12,961 nucleotides of DNA, taken from contig JAKAQQ010000003.1 in the NCBI GenBank assembly GCA_021819635.1, positions 1 to 12,961 of the forward strand. The letters run 5' to 3'. Origin of the DNA: Pseudomonadota bacterium. Its GTDB lineage: Bacteria; Pseudomonadota; Gammaproteobacteria; JAKAQQ01. The position numbers and the translations under genes are program-made. A model generated the notes under the pieces. The model was not told the origin of the DNA, did no database searches, and saw only the letters and a list, made by a program, of their open reading frames with translations. Below, piece by piece: positions 7,374 through 12,937 of this stretch. Each line of letters starts with the position of its first letter. The first letter of the stretch is position 1.

Positions 7374-8140
7374 TTGGGTTGGAGGCGGATCGCTCCGTCG
7401 AGGCGGAGCGTGCAGCCGTTCAGCATCGGGTTTGTCACGATGCTCTCGACAAGGGCGGCGTACTCCGCGGGGCGTCCGAGGCGCGCCGGGAAAGGCACCT
7501 GGGCGGAGAGCGAAGCCTGCACCTCGGGGGGCATCCCCTGCATCATTGGGGTCTCGAAAAGACCGGGCGCGATGGTGACCACACGCACCCCGAAGCGCGC
7601 GAACTCCCGGGCAAGCGGCAGGGTCAGCGAGGCCACGCCTCCTTTCGAGGCGGAGTAGGCCGCCTGGCCGATCTGGCCTTCGAAAGCGGCCACCGAGGCG
7701 GTGAGAACGAGGCAGCCGCGTTCGCCTTCCTCGTTGGGCGTGGCCGCGCTTATGCGGGCGGCGGCGGCCCGTGCGAGATGGAAGGTCCCGAGAAGATTGA
7801 CCTCGAGGACGTGGCGGAAACGGGCCGAGGGCATCGGCCCCTCCCGCGCGAGGACCCGTCCGGCGCCGAGGACCCCGGCGCAGCTCACCGCGAGGGCCGG
7901 CGGGCCTCCGAAGAACCCCACGGCCTCGTCGAGGGCCCGTTCGACCGCCTCCTCGTCGCGGACGTCGGTGGTGACAAAACGGACGGCCGAGGCGTGATGG
8001 CGGACGAGCTCCCGCCCGGCCTCCTCCTGCACGTCGAGAACGGCGACCTTCCCGCCGCGGGCCACGACCCGCTCCGTGACGGCGCGACCCAGGCCTGAAG
8101 CCCCCCCGCTCACCACGGCGCAAACGGCATCGAAACGCAT
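7370..8140 (-). CDS. SDR-family 3-hydroxyacyl-CoA dehydrogenase, type 2 (HSD10-like)
   Basis: A 256-residue short-chain dehydrogenase/reductase. The NAD-binding motif GGASGLG is at 12-18, and an acidic residue after the second strand (D36) suggests NAD rather than NADP. The conserved Asn is N115 (VNLLG). The catalytic triad is S149, Y162 and K166 in TASVAAFEGQIGQAAYSASK. That string, with VRVVTIAPGLFETPM (185-199), EYAALV (226-231) and MLNGCTLRLDGAIRL (239-253), is characteristic of type-2 3-hydroxyacyl-CoA dehydrogenase. That enzyme oxidises 3-hydroxyacyl-CoA and 2-methyl-3-hydroxybutyryl-CoA in fatty-acid and isoleucine breakdown. The ATG has a G-rich ribosome site (GGGGG) about 9 nt upstream. 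It begins the catabolic cluster, 42 nt after the dadA-like stop, and overlaps the ETF-QO gene by 4 nt. Substrate range is inferred from family and context. Confidence 0.93.
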   Translation of the reverse strand: MRFDAVCAVVSGGASGLGRAVTERVVARGGKVAVLDVQEEAGRELVRHHASAVRFVTTDVRDEEAVERALDEAVGFFGGPPALAVSCAGVLGAGRVLAREGPMPSARFRHVLEVNLLGTFHLARAAAARISAATPNEEGERGCLVLTASVAAFEGQIGQAAYSASKGGVASLTLPLAREFARFGVRVVTIAPGLFETPMMQGMPPEVQASLSAQVPFPARLGRPAEYAALVESIVTNPMLNGCTLRLDGAIRLQPK

Positions 8141-8181
8141 AAAAAGGGACCCCCGGGAAACCCGACCGTGACCAAACTCAA

Positions 8182-8187
8182 ATTATA
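8182..8187 (-). promoter_or_regulatory. possible -10 element (TATAAT) ahead of the SDR-ETF-aacS genes
   Basis: A perfect TATAAT on the minus strand sits in a small AT-rich patch overlapping the stop codon of the dadA-like gene, about 42 nt before the SDR start. No recognisable -35 lies 16-18 nt upstream (the hexamer there is GGGGAG). This is a weak promoter candidate that could let the catabolic genes be expressed separately from the dadA-like gene. Confidence 0.3.
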
Positions 8188-9379
8188 GTCGAGCGCCCCG
8201 GGGGCTCCCCGGCGGCGCGTAGTCCGAAAGCGGCAGGAGCGGCGGGCGTTCCCCGAGGAGATCGCTCACGATCCGGGCGCTCCCGGCGGCCAGCGTCCAG
8301 CCGAGATGACCGTGACCGACGGCGCAGACGACCCGTCCCCGGGCGACGCTCCCGAGATACGGAACGCCGCCCGGAGCCATCGCCCGCACGCACGCCCAGG
8401 GATCCACCGGCGTGCTCCCCGCCACGAGATCGGGGAGCCAGCGCCGCGCGACGGCCTCGAGACGGTGCAGCATCCACGGGCGCGGGCGTTCGTCACGGCA
8501 TCCGAAATCGAGAAGACCCGCCACACGGAGACCGTCGCCGAGCCGCGTGAGCACCACCTTGCGTTCCTCGTCGAGGAGCGCAAAACGCGGCGTCGGGCCC
8601 GGACACGGATAGGTCAGGCTGTAGCCCTGGACGGGAAAGAGCGGAAGCCGCACGCCGAGCGGCCCGAGGAGACCGCGGGCGCCGAGGCCGGAGGCGACGA
8701 CGGCCCGCCCCGCGCGGAGCACGCCGCCCGTGGTCTCGAGCCGCACCCCGGAGGGCTCCACGTCAAGGGCGCGGACGGAAACCCCGAGGAGAAGGCGCCC
8801 CCCCCCGGCCCGGAAACGATCGGCCAGGGCGTGGGCGAAGCGGCGGCAGTCCCCGTAAGCATCGCCGGCGTGGAACACCGCCTCGCCCCGTTCCAGGCGG
8901 ACGGGGGCGGGAAGACCCGCCGCGCCCCCCCCCCCTCCTCCGTGCACGCGGAGAGCCCAGACGCCGTACCCCTCGACAAGCGGGTGGAGACCCGGGTCCT
9001 CGGCCAGAAAGCGGGCAAACTCCTGGGCGCTCAGGCGGACGAGGGCGCGCAGGCGCTCGTCCGCGCGGGGGCGCGGCCGGCAGGCCCAGAGGAGGGCTCC
9101 CGGCACTACCCCGGGGGAGACCCGCCAGGACCGTTCCTGGCCCCGAAGAAGACCGCGAAGAAAAAAGGAGGCCAGCTCCGCCCCGCTCCAAGTCCCGGCG
9201 CTCGCAAAGGAAAGTTGCCCGCCGTTGGCGTGGCTCGTCGCTCCCGCGACCTCCGGGCGGGCGTCGACGAGGGTGACCCGCGCCCCCTCACGACGGAGCC
9301 GCTCGGCGATCGCGACGCCGACGATCCCGGCCCCAACGACCAGGACGTCGCCGGCGTCCCGGGCGTCAGCCCGGTCCAC
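8183..9379 (-). CDS. DadA-like FAD-dependent D-amino-acid dehydrogenase
   Basis: A 398-residue DAO-family flavoprotein. The FAD-binding GAGIVG lies at residues 16-21, with the acidic end of the second strand at VTLVDARPEVAGATS (35-49) and then HANGGQLS (50-57), typical of DadA. The C-terminus has AMAPGGVPYLG (333-343) and GHGHLGWTLAAGSARIVSDL (355-374), very close to the DadA signature. Such enzymes oxidatively deaminate D-amino acids to 2-oxo acids and pass electrons to the respiratory chain at the inner membrane. The GTG at 9379 is chosen for GGGAGG 9 nt upstream, and it overlaps the DUF2062 gene by 14 nt. Residues 147-152 are six glycines encoded through an 11-G homopolymer, unlike the family and possibly slippage-prone. 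It is somewhat short for DadA. Another amino-acid oxidase specificity cannot be excluded. Confidence 0.88.
   Translation of the reverse strand: MDRADARDAGDVLVVGAGIVGVAIAERLRREGARVTLVDARPEVAGATSHANGGQLSFASAGTWSGAELASFFLRGLLRGQERSWRVSPGVVPGALLWACRPRPRADERLRALVRLSAQEFARFLAEDPGLHPLVEGYGVWALRVHGGGGGGAAGLPAPVRLERGEAVFHAGDAYGDCRRFAHALADRFRAGGGRLLLGVSVRALDVEPSGVRLETTGGVLRAGRAVVASGLGARGLLGPLGVRLPLFPVQGYSLTYPCPGPTPRFALLDEERKVVLTRLGDGLRVAGLLDFGCRDERPRPWMLHRLEAVARRWLPDLVAGSTPVDPWACVRAMAPGGVPYLGSVARGRVVCAVGHGHLGWTLAAGSARIVSDLLGERPPLLPLSDYAPPGSPRGARL
8925..8935 (-). repeat. 11-base homopolymer tract inside the dadA-like gene
   Basis: A run of eleven C on the plus strand (G on the coding strand) encodes part of Gly147-Gly152 of the dadA-like protein. 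A second run of nine lies at 8798-8806 in the same gene. Loss or gain of one base would shift the frame. It is either a natural slippage site or a place where the read length is easily miscounted. As given, the frame is intact on both sides. Confidence 0.8.
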
Positions 9380-9875
9380 CCGTTCCAGCCTCCCCCGCGC
9401 TCCCTCCGTGACCCCGGAGGAGGCGGTGGAGGAGCGGCAGACCGGCAAGGTAGACGACGACGGCCATGGCACCGCCCACCACGACCCAGGCGACGGCACC
9501 GTGCAGGATCACGACGCCCCAGAGCCTCAGGCTATGGAAAAAGTGGTGACGAAAGGCCGCGACGAGCCTCCGGGGATCGACGGGCGGGAGCGGGCTCCCG
9601 AAGAGACGGGCGCCCAGCTCGAAAAACGGGAGGATCATGAGGATCTCGAGGGGATAAACGAGGTAGTTCACGATCTGGATGAGCGGCAGGTTGAGGCCGA
9701 GGGCCAACGCCGCCAGCGTGCAGAGGAGCGTGGTGCTGCCCACGAGCGGACTCAGGCCCAAGAAAAATCCGAGGGCCACGGTGAGCGCAAGCTTGTGTGG
9801 CGTCAGCCCCTGGCGGAGGAGGTCGCGCAGAAGCCGCCCGAGGCGGCCGAATGCCTGACGCGGGGACCAACCCAT
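9366..9875 (-). CDS. DUF2062 family inner-membrane protein
   Basis: A 169-residue protein matching DUF2062. An N-terminal amphipathic stretch is followed by LTPHKLALTVALGFFLGLSP (24-43), the conserved 'GxFxGxSP' type segment, then LNLPLIQIVNYLVYPLEILM (61-80) and a final hydrophobic region (about 118-152). Three or four membrane helices are likely. The family function is not established; it is widespread in proteobacteria, sometimes near envelope or glycosyltransferase genes. The ATG at 9875 has GGAG 7 nt upstream. The open frame continues upstream to 10082, but that part would run through GC-rich hairpins and the terminator, so it is excluded. Its stop lies inside the start region of the dadA-like gene, implying one transcript. 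Confidence 0.85.
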   Translation of the reverse strand: MGWSPRQAFGRLGRLLRDLLRQGLTPHKLALTVALGFFLGLSPLVGSTTLLCTLAALALGLNLPLIQIVNYLVYPLEILMILPFFELGARLFGSPLPPVDPRRLVAAFRHHFFHSLRLWGVVILHGAVAWVVVGGAMAVVVYLAGLPLLHRLLRGHGGSAGEAGTGGPG

Positions 9876-9903
9876 GACGGTGCTCCGGAGGACACGGGAA
9901 AGG

Positions 9904-9923
9904 CGCCCCTCCGGGAGGGGGCG
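9904..9923. repeat. GC-rich inverted repeat upstream of the DUF2062 gene
   Basis: Arms CGCCCC (9904-9909) and GGGGCG (9918-9923) with an 8-nt loop can fold on either strand. On the plus strand a TTTT follows 7 nt later (9931-9934), but no plus-strand gene ends here. On the minus strand it would lie in the 5' leader of the DUF2062 gene. The rest of 9876-10038 holds only other short GC-rich repeats and the long hairpin annotated separately. Confidence 0.35.
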
Positions 9924-9980
9924 TCCTGCGTTTTCAGGATACCCGAGCGCCCGGGGCGTCGCCCCCGGCCCCCGGCGTGG

Positions 9981-10016
9981 GAAGGCCCGCCCGGGGCCAA
10001 CCCCGGGCGGGCCTTC
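9981..10016 (-). terminator. perfect 16-bp hairpin downstream of the small lipoprotein gene
   Basis: Arms at 9981-9996 and 10001-10016 are exact reverse complements over 16 bp, around the 4-nt loop CCAA. Each arm starts or ends with the GAAGGCCCG half. It begins 22 nt after the lipoprotein stop codon and lies before the DUF2062 gene, the right position for a terminator. No T-run follows on the minus strand, a common feature of high-GC terminators. Being nearly symmetric, it could act on both strands. Confidence 0.7.
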
Positions 10017-10038
10017 GCCGACCGTGATGCCCCCGCGA

Positions 10039-10362
10039 TCAGAGGCAGTGGGCGCTGGCGCGGATCTTGTAGATCTGGACAATACCGAGAATGTCGCGCA
10101 TGCTCAGCTGGGTCTGGACGTCCGTCGTGCCCGCCCCGCCGCACCGAGCGAGAAGCGCGCTGTTGGCCTTCGCCGTCAGTCCATTGGGAGCGGTGAGGTG
10201 GAGGAAACCCATGCCGTGGGTCGTCACGTGAACAACGTGCCCGCCGCTCATGGGTCGGGCCTGGGAAATAGCGCTCGAGGTGATCACGACGCAGCCGCTG
10301 AGGAGGAGGAGGGCGGACGCGGAAAGGAGCAGCAGCATCCGGCTGACTTTATTCTTGGACAT
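10039..10362 (-). CDS. small predicted lipoprotein, family not recognised by name
   Basis: A 107-residue protein with a lipoprotein signal: basic start MSKNKVSR, hydrophobic core to about residue 20, and lipobox LSGC with Cys24 as the lipidated residue. Val at +2 does not suggest inner-membrane retention, so an outer-membrane location is possible. The mature part has MGFLHLTAPNGLTAKANSAL (51-70), then TDVQTQLSMRDILGIVQIYK (80-99). Cys74 and Cys106 could form a disulphide. I recall similar small proteobacterial lipoproteins with a 'TDVQTQ..MRD' core but know no function. The ATG at 10362 has AGAGG 9 nt upstream. It is divergent from rpoH and ended by a strong hairpin, so it is probably transcribed alone. 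Confidence 0.8.
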   Translation of the reverse strand: MSKNKVSRMLLLLSASALLLLSGCVVITSSAISQARPMSGGHVVHVTTHGMGFLHLTAPNGLTAKANSALLARCGGAGTTDVQTQLSMRDILGIVQIYKIRASAHCL

Positions 10363-10449
10363 GAGAGAAAACCTCTGATTGTGTGTTGATGTTCGCCGGC
10401 GTTCACCGGTCCCTTTATCGAGAGGGCCGGCTTTGCCAGTTTCGGGGTC

Positions 10450-10455
10450 AGTATA
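10450..10455 (-). promoter_or_regulatory. possible -10 element for the small lipoprotein gene
   Basis: TATACT on the minus strand lies about 90 nt before the lipoprotein start. No good -35 is visible 16-18 nt further upstream. The leader between it and the gene contains nothing else I can name. It is a weak call, based on the hexamer and its place in the divergent intergenic region. Confidence 0.25.
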
Positions 10456-10547
10456 CGAGGTCGAGCCCCCCCGGGAGGGCACGCGGCGGCCCCAATCTCC
10501 CGCCACCAGACCCCACGGCACGCGGGAATGGGGAACTCGCCCCCATG

Positions 10548-10574
10548 TTGGCAGTCTCAGTGCATGAGTGCTAA
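10548..10574 (+). promoter_or_regulatory. CIRCE-type operator (HrcA binding site) upstream of rpoH
   Basis: The known CIRCE consensus is TTAGCACTC, nine bases, GAGTGCTAA. Here the left arm (10548-10556) is TTGGCAGTC, matching 7 of 9. The spacer is exactly nine bases (10557-10565). The right arm (10566-10574) is GAGTGCTAA, matching 9 of 9. It overlaps the predicted -35 and -10 of the rpoH promoter, as CIRCE sites usually do at groE and dnaK promoters. HrcA bound here should block transcription until heat stress inactivates it. No hrcA gene lies in this window. Confidence 0.85.
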
Positions 10575-10577
10575 AAT
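10548..10577 (+). promoter_or_regulatory. sigma-70-like promoter of rpoH
   Basis: TTGGCA (10548-10553) and TAAAAT (10572-10577) are spaced by 18 bases, a fair housekeeping promoter in otherwise GC-rich sequence. Transcription would start near 10584, giving a leader of about 30 nt with the ribosome site GGGAG 9 nt before the ATG. The operator lies entirely within it. Confidence 0.65.
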
Positions 10578-10612
10578 ATGGCCTTGAGATCTCGTGTCGG
10601 GAGACAGACCCC

Positions 10613-11485
10613 ATGAGCGAAACCCTGACCCTTCCCGCCCTCCCCCCCGGCACGGGGGTGGGTGAGAGCCTCAACGCCTACCTCGCCGCCGTCCGCCGCA
10701 TCCCGCTCCTCACGGCCGAGGAGGAGCACGATCTCGCCGTGCGCTACCGCAACGAAGGCGATCTCAAGGCGGCCCAGAAACTGGTCCTCTCCAACCTCCG
10801 TTTCGTTGTCTACATCGCCCGCGGCTACAACGGCTACGGGCTGCCGCTCGGAGACCTCATCCAGGAAGGCAACCTGGGCCTCATGAAGGCCGTCAAGCGT
10901 TTCGACCCCGCCCAGGGGGTGCGTCTCATTTCCTTTGCCATCTACTGGATCCGCTCCGAAATCCACGAGTTCATTCTGCGCAACTGGCGCATCGTGCGGG
11001 TCGCCACCACCAAGGCCCAGCGCAAGCTGTTCTTCAACCTCCGCCGTCGGACGAACCGCTGGATCGGCCTCGACCGGGAAAAGCGGGAAGCCCTCGCCCG
11101 CGAGTTCGGCACGAGCCCCGAAGAGGTCGAGACGATGCATGTCCGCCTGAGCGGAGGGGACGTCTCCTACGACGCGGATCCGGAGGAGGCGGCGGGGGAA
11201 ACCGCACCGGCACCGGCCCTCTACCTCGCCGCCGAAGGCAGCGATCCGGCGGAGGCGGTCGCCGAGGAAGAGGACGGACGCCAGGGGCACGAAGCCCTGA
11301 ACCACGCTCTCGTCGCCCTGGACCCGCGCAGCCGCGACATCATCGAGAAGCGCTGGCTCGCTCCCGAAAAAGCGACGCTTCAGGACCTGGCGGCGAAGCA
11401 CGGCGTGAGCGCCGAACGCATCCGCCAAATCGAGGCCCAGGCGCTTCGCCGCCTGCGTCAACCTCTCCTGGCCGCGGGTCTCTGA
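10613..11485 (+). CDS. rpoH: RNA polymerase heat-shock sigma factor RpoH (sigma-32)
   Basis: A 290-residue group 3 sigma factor that directs RNA polymerase to heat-shock promoters. Region 1.2 is SLNAYLAAVRRIPLLTAEEE (19-38). Region 2 contains LSNLRFVVYIARGY (59-72), the core-binding DLIQEGNLGLMKAVKRFDP (81-99) and the -10-recognition FAIYWIRSEIHEFILRNWR (108-126). The RpoH box is QRKLFFNLR (136-144), which separates it from RpoD and RpoS. Region 4 ends with the helix-turn-helix LQDLAAKHGVSAERIRQIEA (256-275). An acidic, Ala-rich stretch (about 184-224) links regions 3 and 4. The ATG at 10613 is chosen over one at 10568, which lies inside the operator/promoter; GGGAG precedes it by 9 nt. Control by HrcA through the upstream CIRCE site is inferred. 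The gene converges on trmD. Confidence 0.97.
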   Translation: MSETLTLPALPPGTGVGESLNAYLAAVRRIPLLTAEEEHDLAVRYRNEGDLKAAQKLVLSNLRFVVYIARGYNGYGLPLGDLIQEGNLGLMKAVKRFDPAQGVRLISFAIYWIRSEIHEFILRNWRIVRVATTKAQRKLFFNLRRRTNRWIGLDREKREALAREFGTSPEEVETMHVRLSGGDVSYDADPEEAAGETAPAPALYLAAEGSDPAEAVAEEEDGRQGHEALNHALVALDPRSRDIIEKRWLAPEKATLQDLAAKHGVSAERIRQIEAQALRRLRQPLLAAGL

Positions 11486-11502
11486 GGACAAGGACGGGCA
11501 AG

Positions 11503-11531
11503 CGCTCGGCCCGCGGTTCACGCTCCGAGCG
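11503..11531 (+). terminator. possible rpoH terminator hairpin
   Basis: Arms CGCTCGG (11503-11509) and CCGAGCG (11525-11531) pair perfectly around a 15-nt loop, 17 nt after the rpoH stop. A second small hairpin lies at 11576-11593 (CGATCC/GGATCG), followed by a pyrimidine-rich CTCTTCTCCC. No clear T-run follows the first one. The 211-bp gap to trmD contains no gene I can support on either strand. Confidence 0.35.
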
Positions 11532-11678
11532 GCGGTGGAGCCGGACGGAGCCCGGTTCTACCGCCGCTCGGGTCCCGATCCGGGCCGGGATCGCTCTTCT
11601 CCCGTGGCGCGGGCGGAAGCCTCGGAGAACCCCGAGATCGACGCCCGGCCCCACTTGGCCGCAATCGTGGGGAGACCC

Positions 11679-11696
11679 GGGGCGCCGCCGGGCCCC
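11679..11696 (-). terminator. possible trmD terminator hairpin
   Basis: Arms GGGGC (11679-11683) and GCCCC (11692-11696) flank an 8-nt loop, starting immediately after the trmD stop codon on the minus strand. An alternative pairing of CCCGG and CCGGG uses the same bases. The stem is short and lacks a T-run, so this is only a candidate end for the rpsP-rimM-trmD transcript. Confidence 0.3.
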
Positions 11697-12407
11697 TCAC
11701 CTCGGAGGCGGGTCCGGGCTTCCCTCGGCGTCGAGGAGGTCGGGGCGCCGCCGGCCCGTGCGGGCACGGGCTTCCTCTCTCCGCCAGCGTTCGATCGCGG
11801 CGTGATCCCCCCCCAGGAGAATCTCGGGCACCGTCCGGCCGCGCCAGACGGACGGGCGGGTGTAGACCGGGGCGGCCAGCCCCTGACCGCCGAAGCTCTC
11901 GTCGGCCAGGGAGGCGGGATCGCCCACCACGCCCGGAAGGAGACGGACCACGGCGTCGAGGACGACAAGAGCCGCCGTCTCCCCGCCGCTCAAGACGAAA
12001 TCCCCGATCGAGAGTTCCTCGTCGGCGTAGGTCTCGACGAAACGCTCGTCCATCCCCTCGTAGCGCCCGCACACGAGGGCAAGCGACGGCCCCGAGGCCG
12101 CGAGTCTTTCGGCGTCGGCCTGGACGAAGCGGCGGCCGTGCGGGGTGAGGCAGACGACCCGCGCCAGCGCGGGATCGACGGCCCGTACCGCCTCGAGGGT
12201 CCGGGCGAGCGGCTCGGCACGGAGCACCATGCCCGCCCCGCCGCCGTACGGACGGTCGTCGACGCGCCCGTGGGGATCGTCGGTGTACGCCCGGGGATTC
12301 CACGTGCGAAGCTCCACCCGGCCGGCGCGCACCGCCCGGCCCACCACGCCGTACTCGCCGAGCCAGGGAAAAGCCTCGGGGCTCAGCGTGAGGACATGGA
12401 GACGCAT
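11697..12407 (-). CDS. trmD: tRNA (guanine-N1)-methyltransferase TrmD
   Basis: A 236-residue SPOUT methyltransferase that makes m1G37 in tRNAs reading codons that start with C or for Pro, preventing frameshifts. The motifs are in order: LTLSPEAFPWL (6-16), DDRPYGGGAGMV (50-61), LVCGRYEGMDERF (111-123), the S-adenosylmethionine knot ELSIGDFVLSGGE (131-143), DESFGGQGL (169-177), YTRPSVWRGRTVPEILLGG (182-200) and HAAIERWRR (202-210). The residue aligned with the catalytic Asp169 of E. coli TrmD (DSF) is Glu170 here (ESF). The C-terminus is about 20 residues shorter than E. coli's. Its ATG shares one base with the rimM stop (TGATG), so the two are translationally coupled. rplS, which usually follows, is absent. 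Confidence 0.97.
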   Translation of the reverse strand: MRLHVLTLSPEAFPWLGEYGVVGRAVRAGRVELRTWNPRAYTDDPHGRVDDRPYGGGAGMVLRAEPLARTLEAVRAVDPALARVVCLTPHGRRFVQADAERLAASGPSLALVCGRYEGMDERFVETYADEELSIGDFVLSGGETAALVVLDAVVRLLPGVVGDPASLADESFGGQGLAAPVYTRPSVWRGRTVPEILLGGDHAAIERWRREEARARTGRRRPDLLDAEGSPDPPPR

Positions 12408-12937
12408 CAGTCGGACAGGGCCGCGCGGCGGACGCGCACGACCCCCGCCTCGAGATCGACCGCGAGCACGGTCGCGTCCCAGACGAACGGCACGAAACGC
12501 AGGAGGCGGCCGTCGCGCACGTGAAGGAGCGGCTGCGCGGGCGCGTCCGCGACCGCCTCGACCGTCCCGACGGGTTCGTCGTCCTCGTCGCGGACCCTGA
12601 GACCGACGAGATCGACAAGGTAGTACCGACCGGGGGGGAGCGGCGGGAAGGCGGCGCGCGGGACGAGGACCGTGGCCCCGGTCCAGAGCCGTGCTTCCTC
12701 GGGGGTGGTGGCGAGATCGAGGCGAACCACGAGGCGCCCGCCCGCCTGTCCGTGCCCGACGACGCGGGCGTCGCGACGGCGGCCGTCCTTCTCAAGGACC
12801 CAGGGCGCGTATCCGAAGATGGCCTCCGCGGGAACCGTCTCGGAACGAATCCGCATGGCGCCCACAATCCCGTGCGGCGCCCCGATCGTCCCCGCGGGGA
12901 CGAGCCGCTCCTCCCCGCCGTGCGCCCGGGCGGTCAC
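12407..12937 (-). CDS. rimM: 16S rRNA processing / ribosome maturation factor RimM
   Basis: A 176-residue RimM, a cytoplasmic factor that binds ribosomal protein S19 and helps assemble the head of the 30S subunit. The N-terminal barrel carries VPAGTIGAPHGIVGAMRIRS (13-32), the typical 'G.I..phG..G.v.v' start. The C-terminal PRC-barrel has YYLVDLVGLRVRDEDDEPVG (105-124), PLLHVRDG (136-143) and RFVPFVWDATVLAVDLEAGV (147-166). The start is GTG at 12937, overlapping the stop of the gene before it as GTGA; no ATG lies near the expected N-terminus. The place between a likely rpsP end and trmD agrees with the standard operon order. Confidence 0.96.
   Translation of the reverse strand: MTARAHGGEERLVPAGTIGAPHGIVGAMRIRSETVPAEAIFGYAPWVLEKDGRRRDARVVGHGQAGGRLVVRLDLATTPEEARLWTGATVLVPRAAFPPLPPGRYYLVDLVGLRVRDEDDEPVGTVEAVADAPAQPLLHVRDGRLLRFVPFVWDATVLAVDLEAGVVRVRRAALSD

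Noticed and set aside
5742..8123. 793-residue frame as an N-terminally extended ETF-QO
   Set aside because: The first 250 residues are an out-of-frame, Arg/Gly-rich reading of the SDR gene. The GTG at 7373 places the FAD-binding motif at the expected distance from the start.
8306..9640. 444-residue open frame on the plus strand
   Set aside because: It runs antisense to the dadA-like gene and into the DUF2062 gene, both of which have family motifs. Its translation is Pro/Arg/Gly-rich with no domain.
9876..10082. 69-residue N-terminal extension of the DUF2062 protein
   Set aside because: It would translate through the terminator hairpin and GC-rich repeats. The ATG at 9875 has a good ribosome site and fits the family length.
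10535..10550. sigma-32-like -10 (CCCCATGTT) upstream of rpoH, suggesting autoregulation
   Set aside because: The -10-like string near 10541 resembles the CCCCATNT consensus, but no CTTGAA-type -35 lies 11-16 nt upstream, and the string is short enough to occur by chance in C-rich DNA.
10379..10574. Short plus-strand open frames of about 62 residues between the lipoprotein gene and rpoH
   Set aside because: They have no ribosome site, end inside the promoter/operator, and give Pro/Arg-rich translations without family resemblance.
11518..12867. 449-residue minus-strand frame across the trmD-rimM region
   Set aside because: It overlaps both conserved genes in another frame and has the Arg/Pro/Gly composition of a shadow frame.
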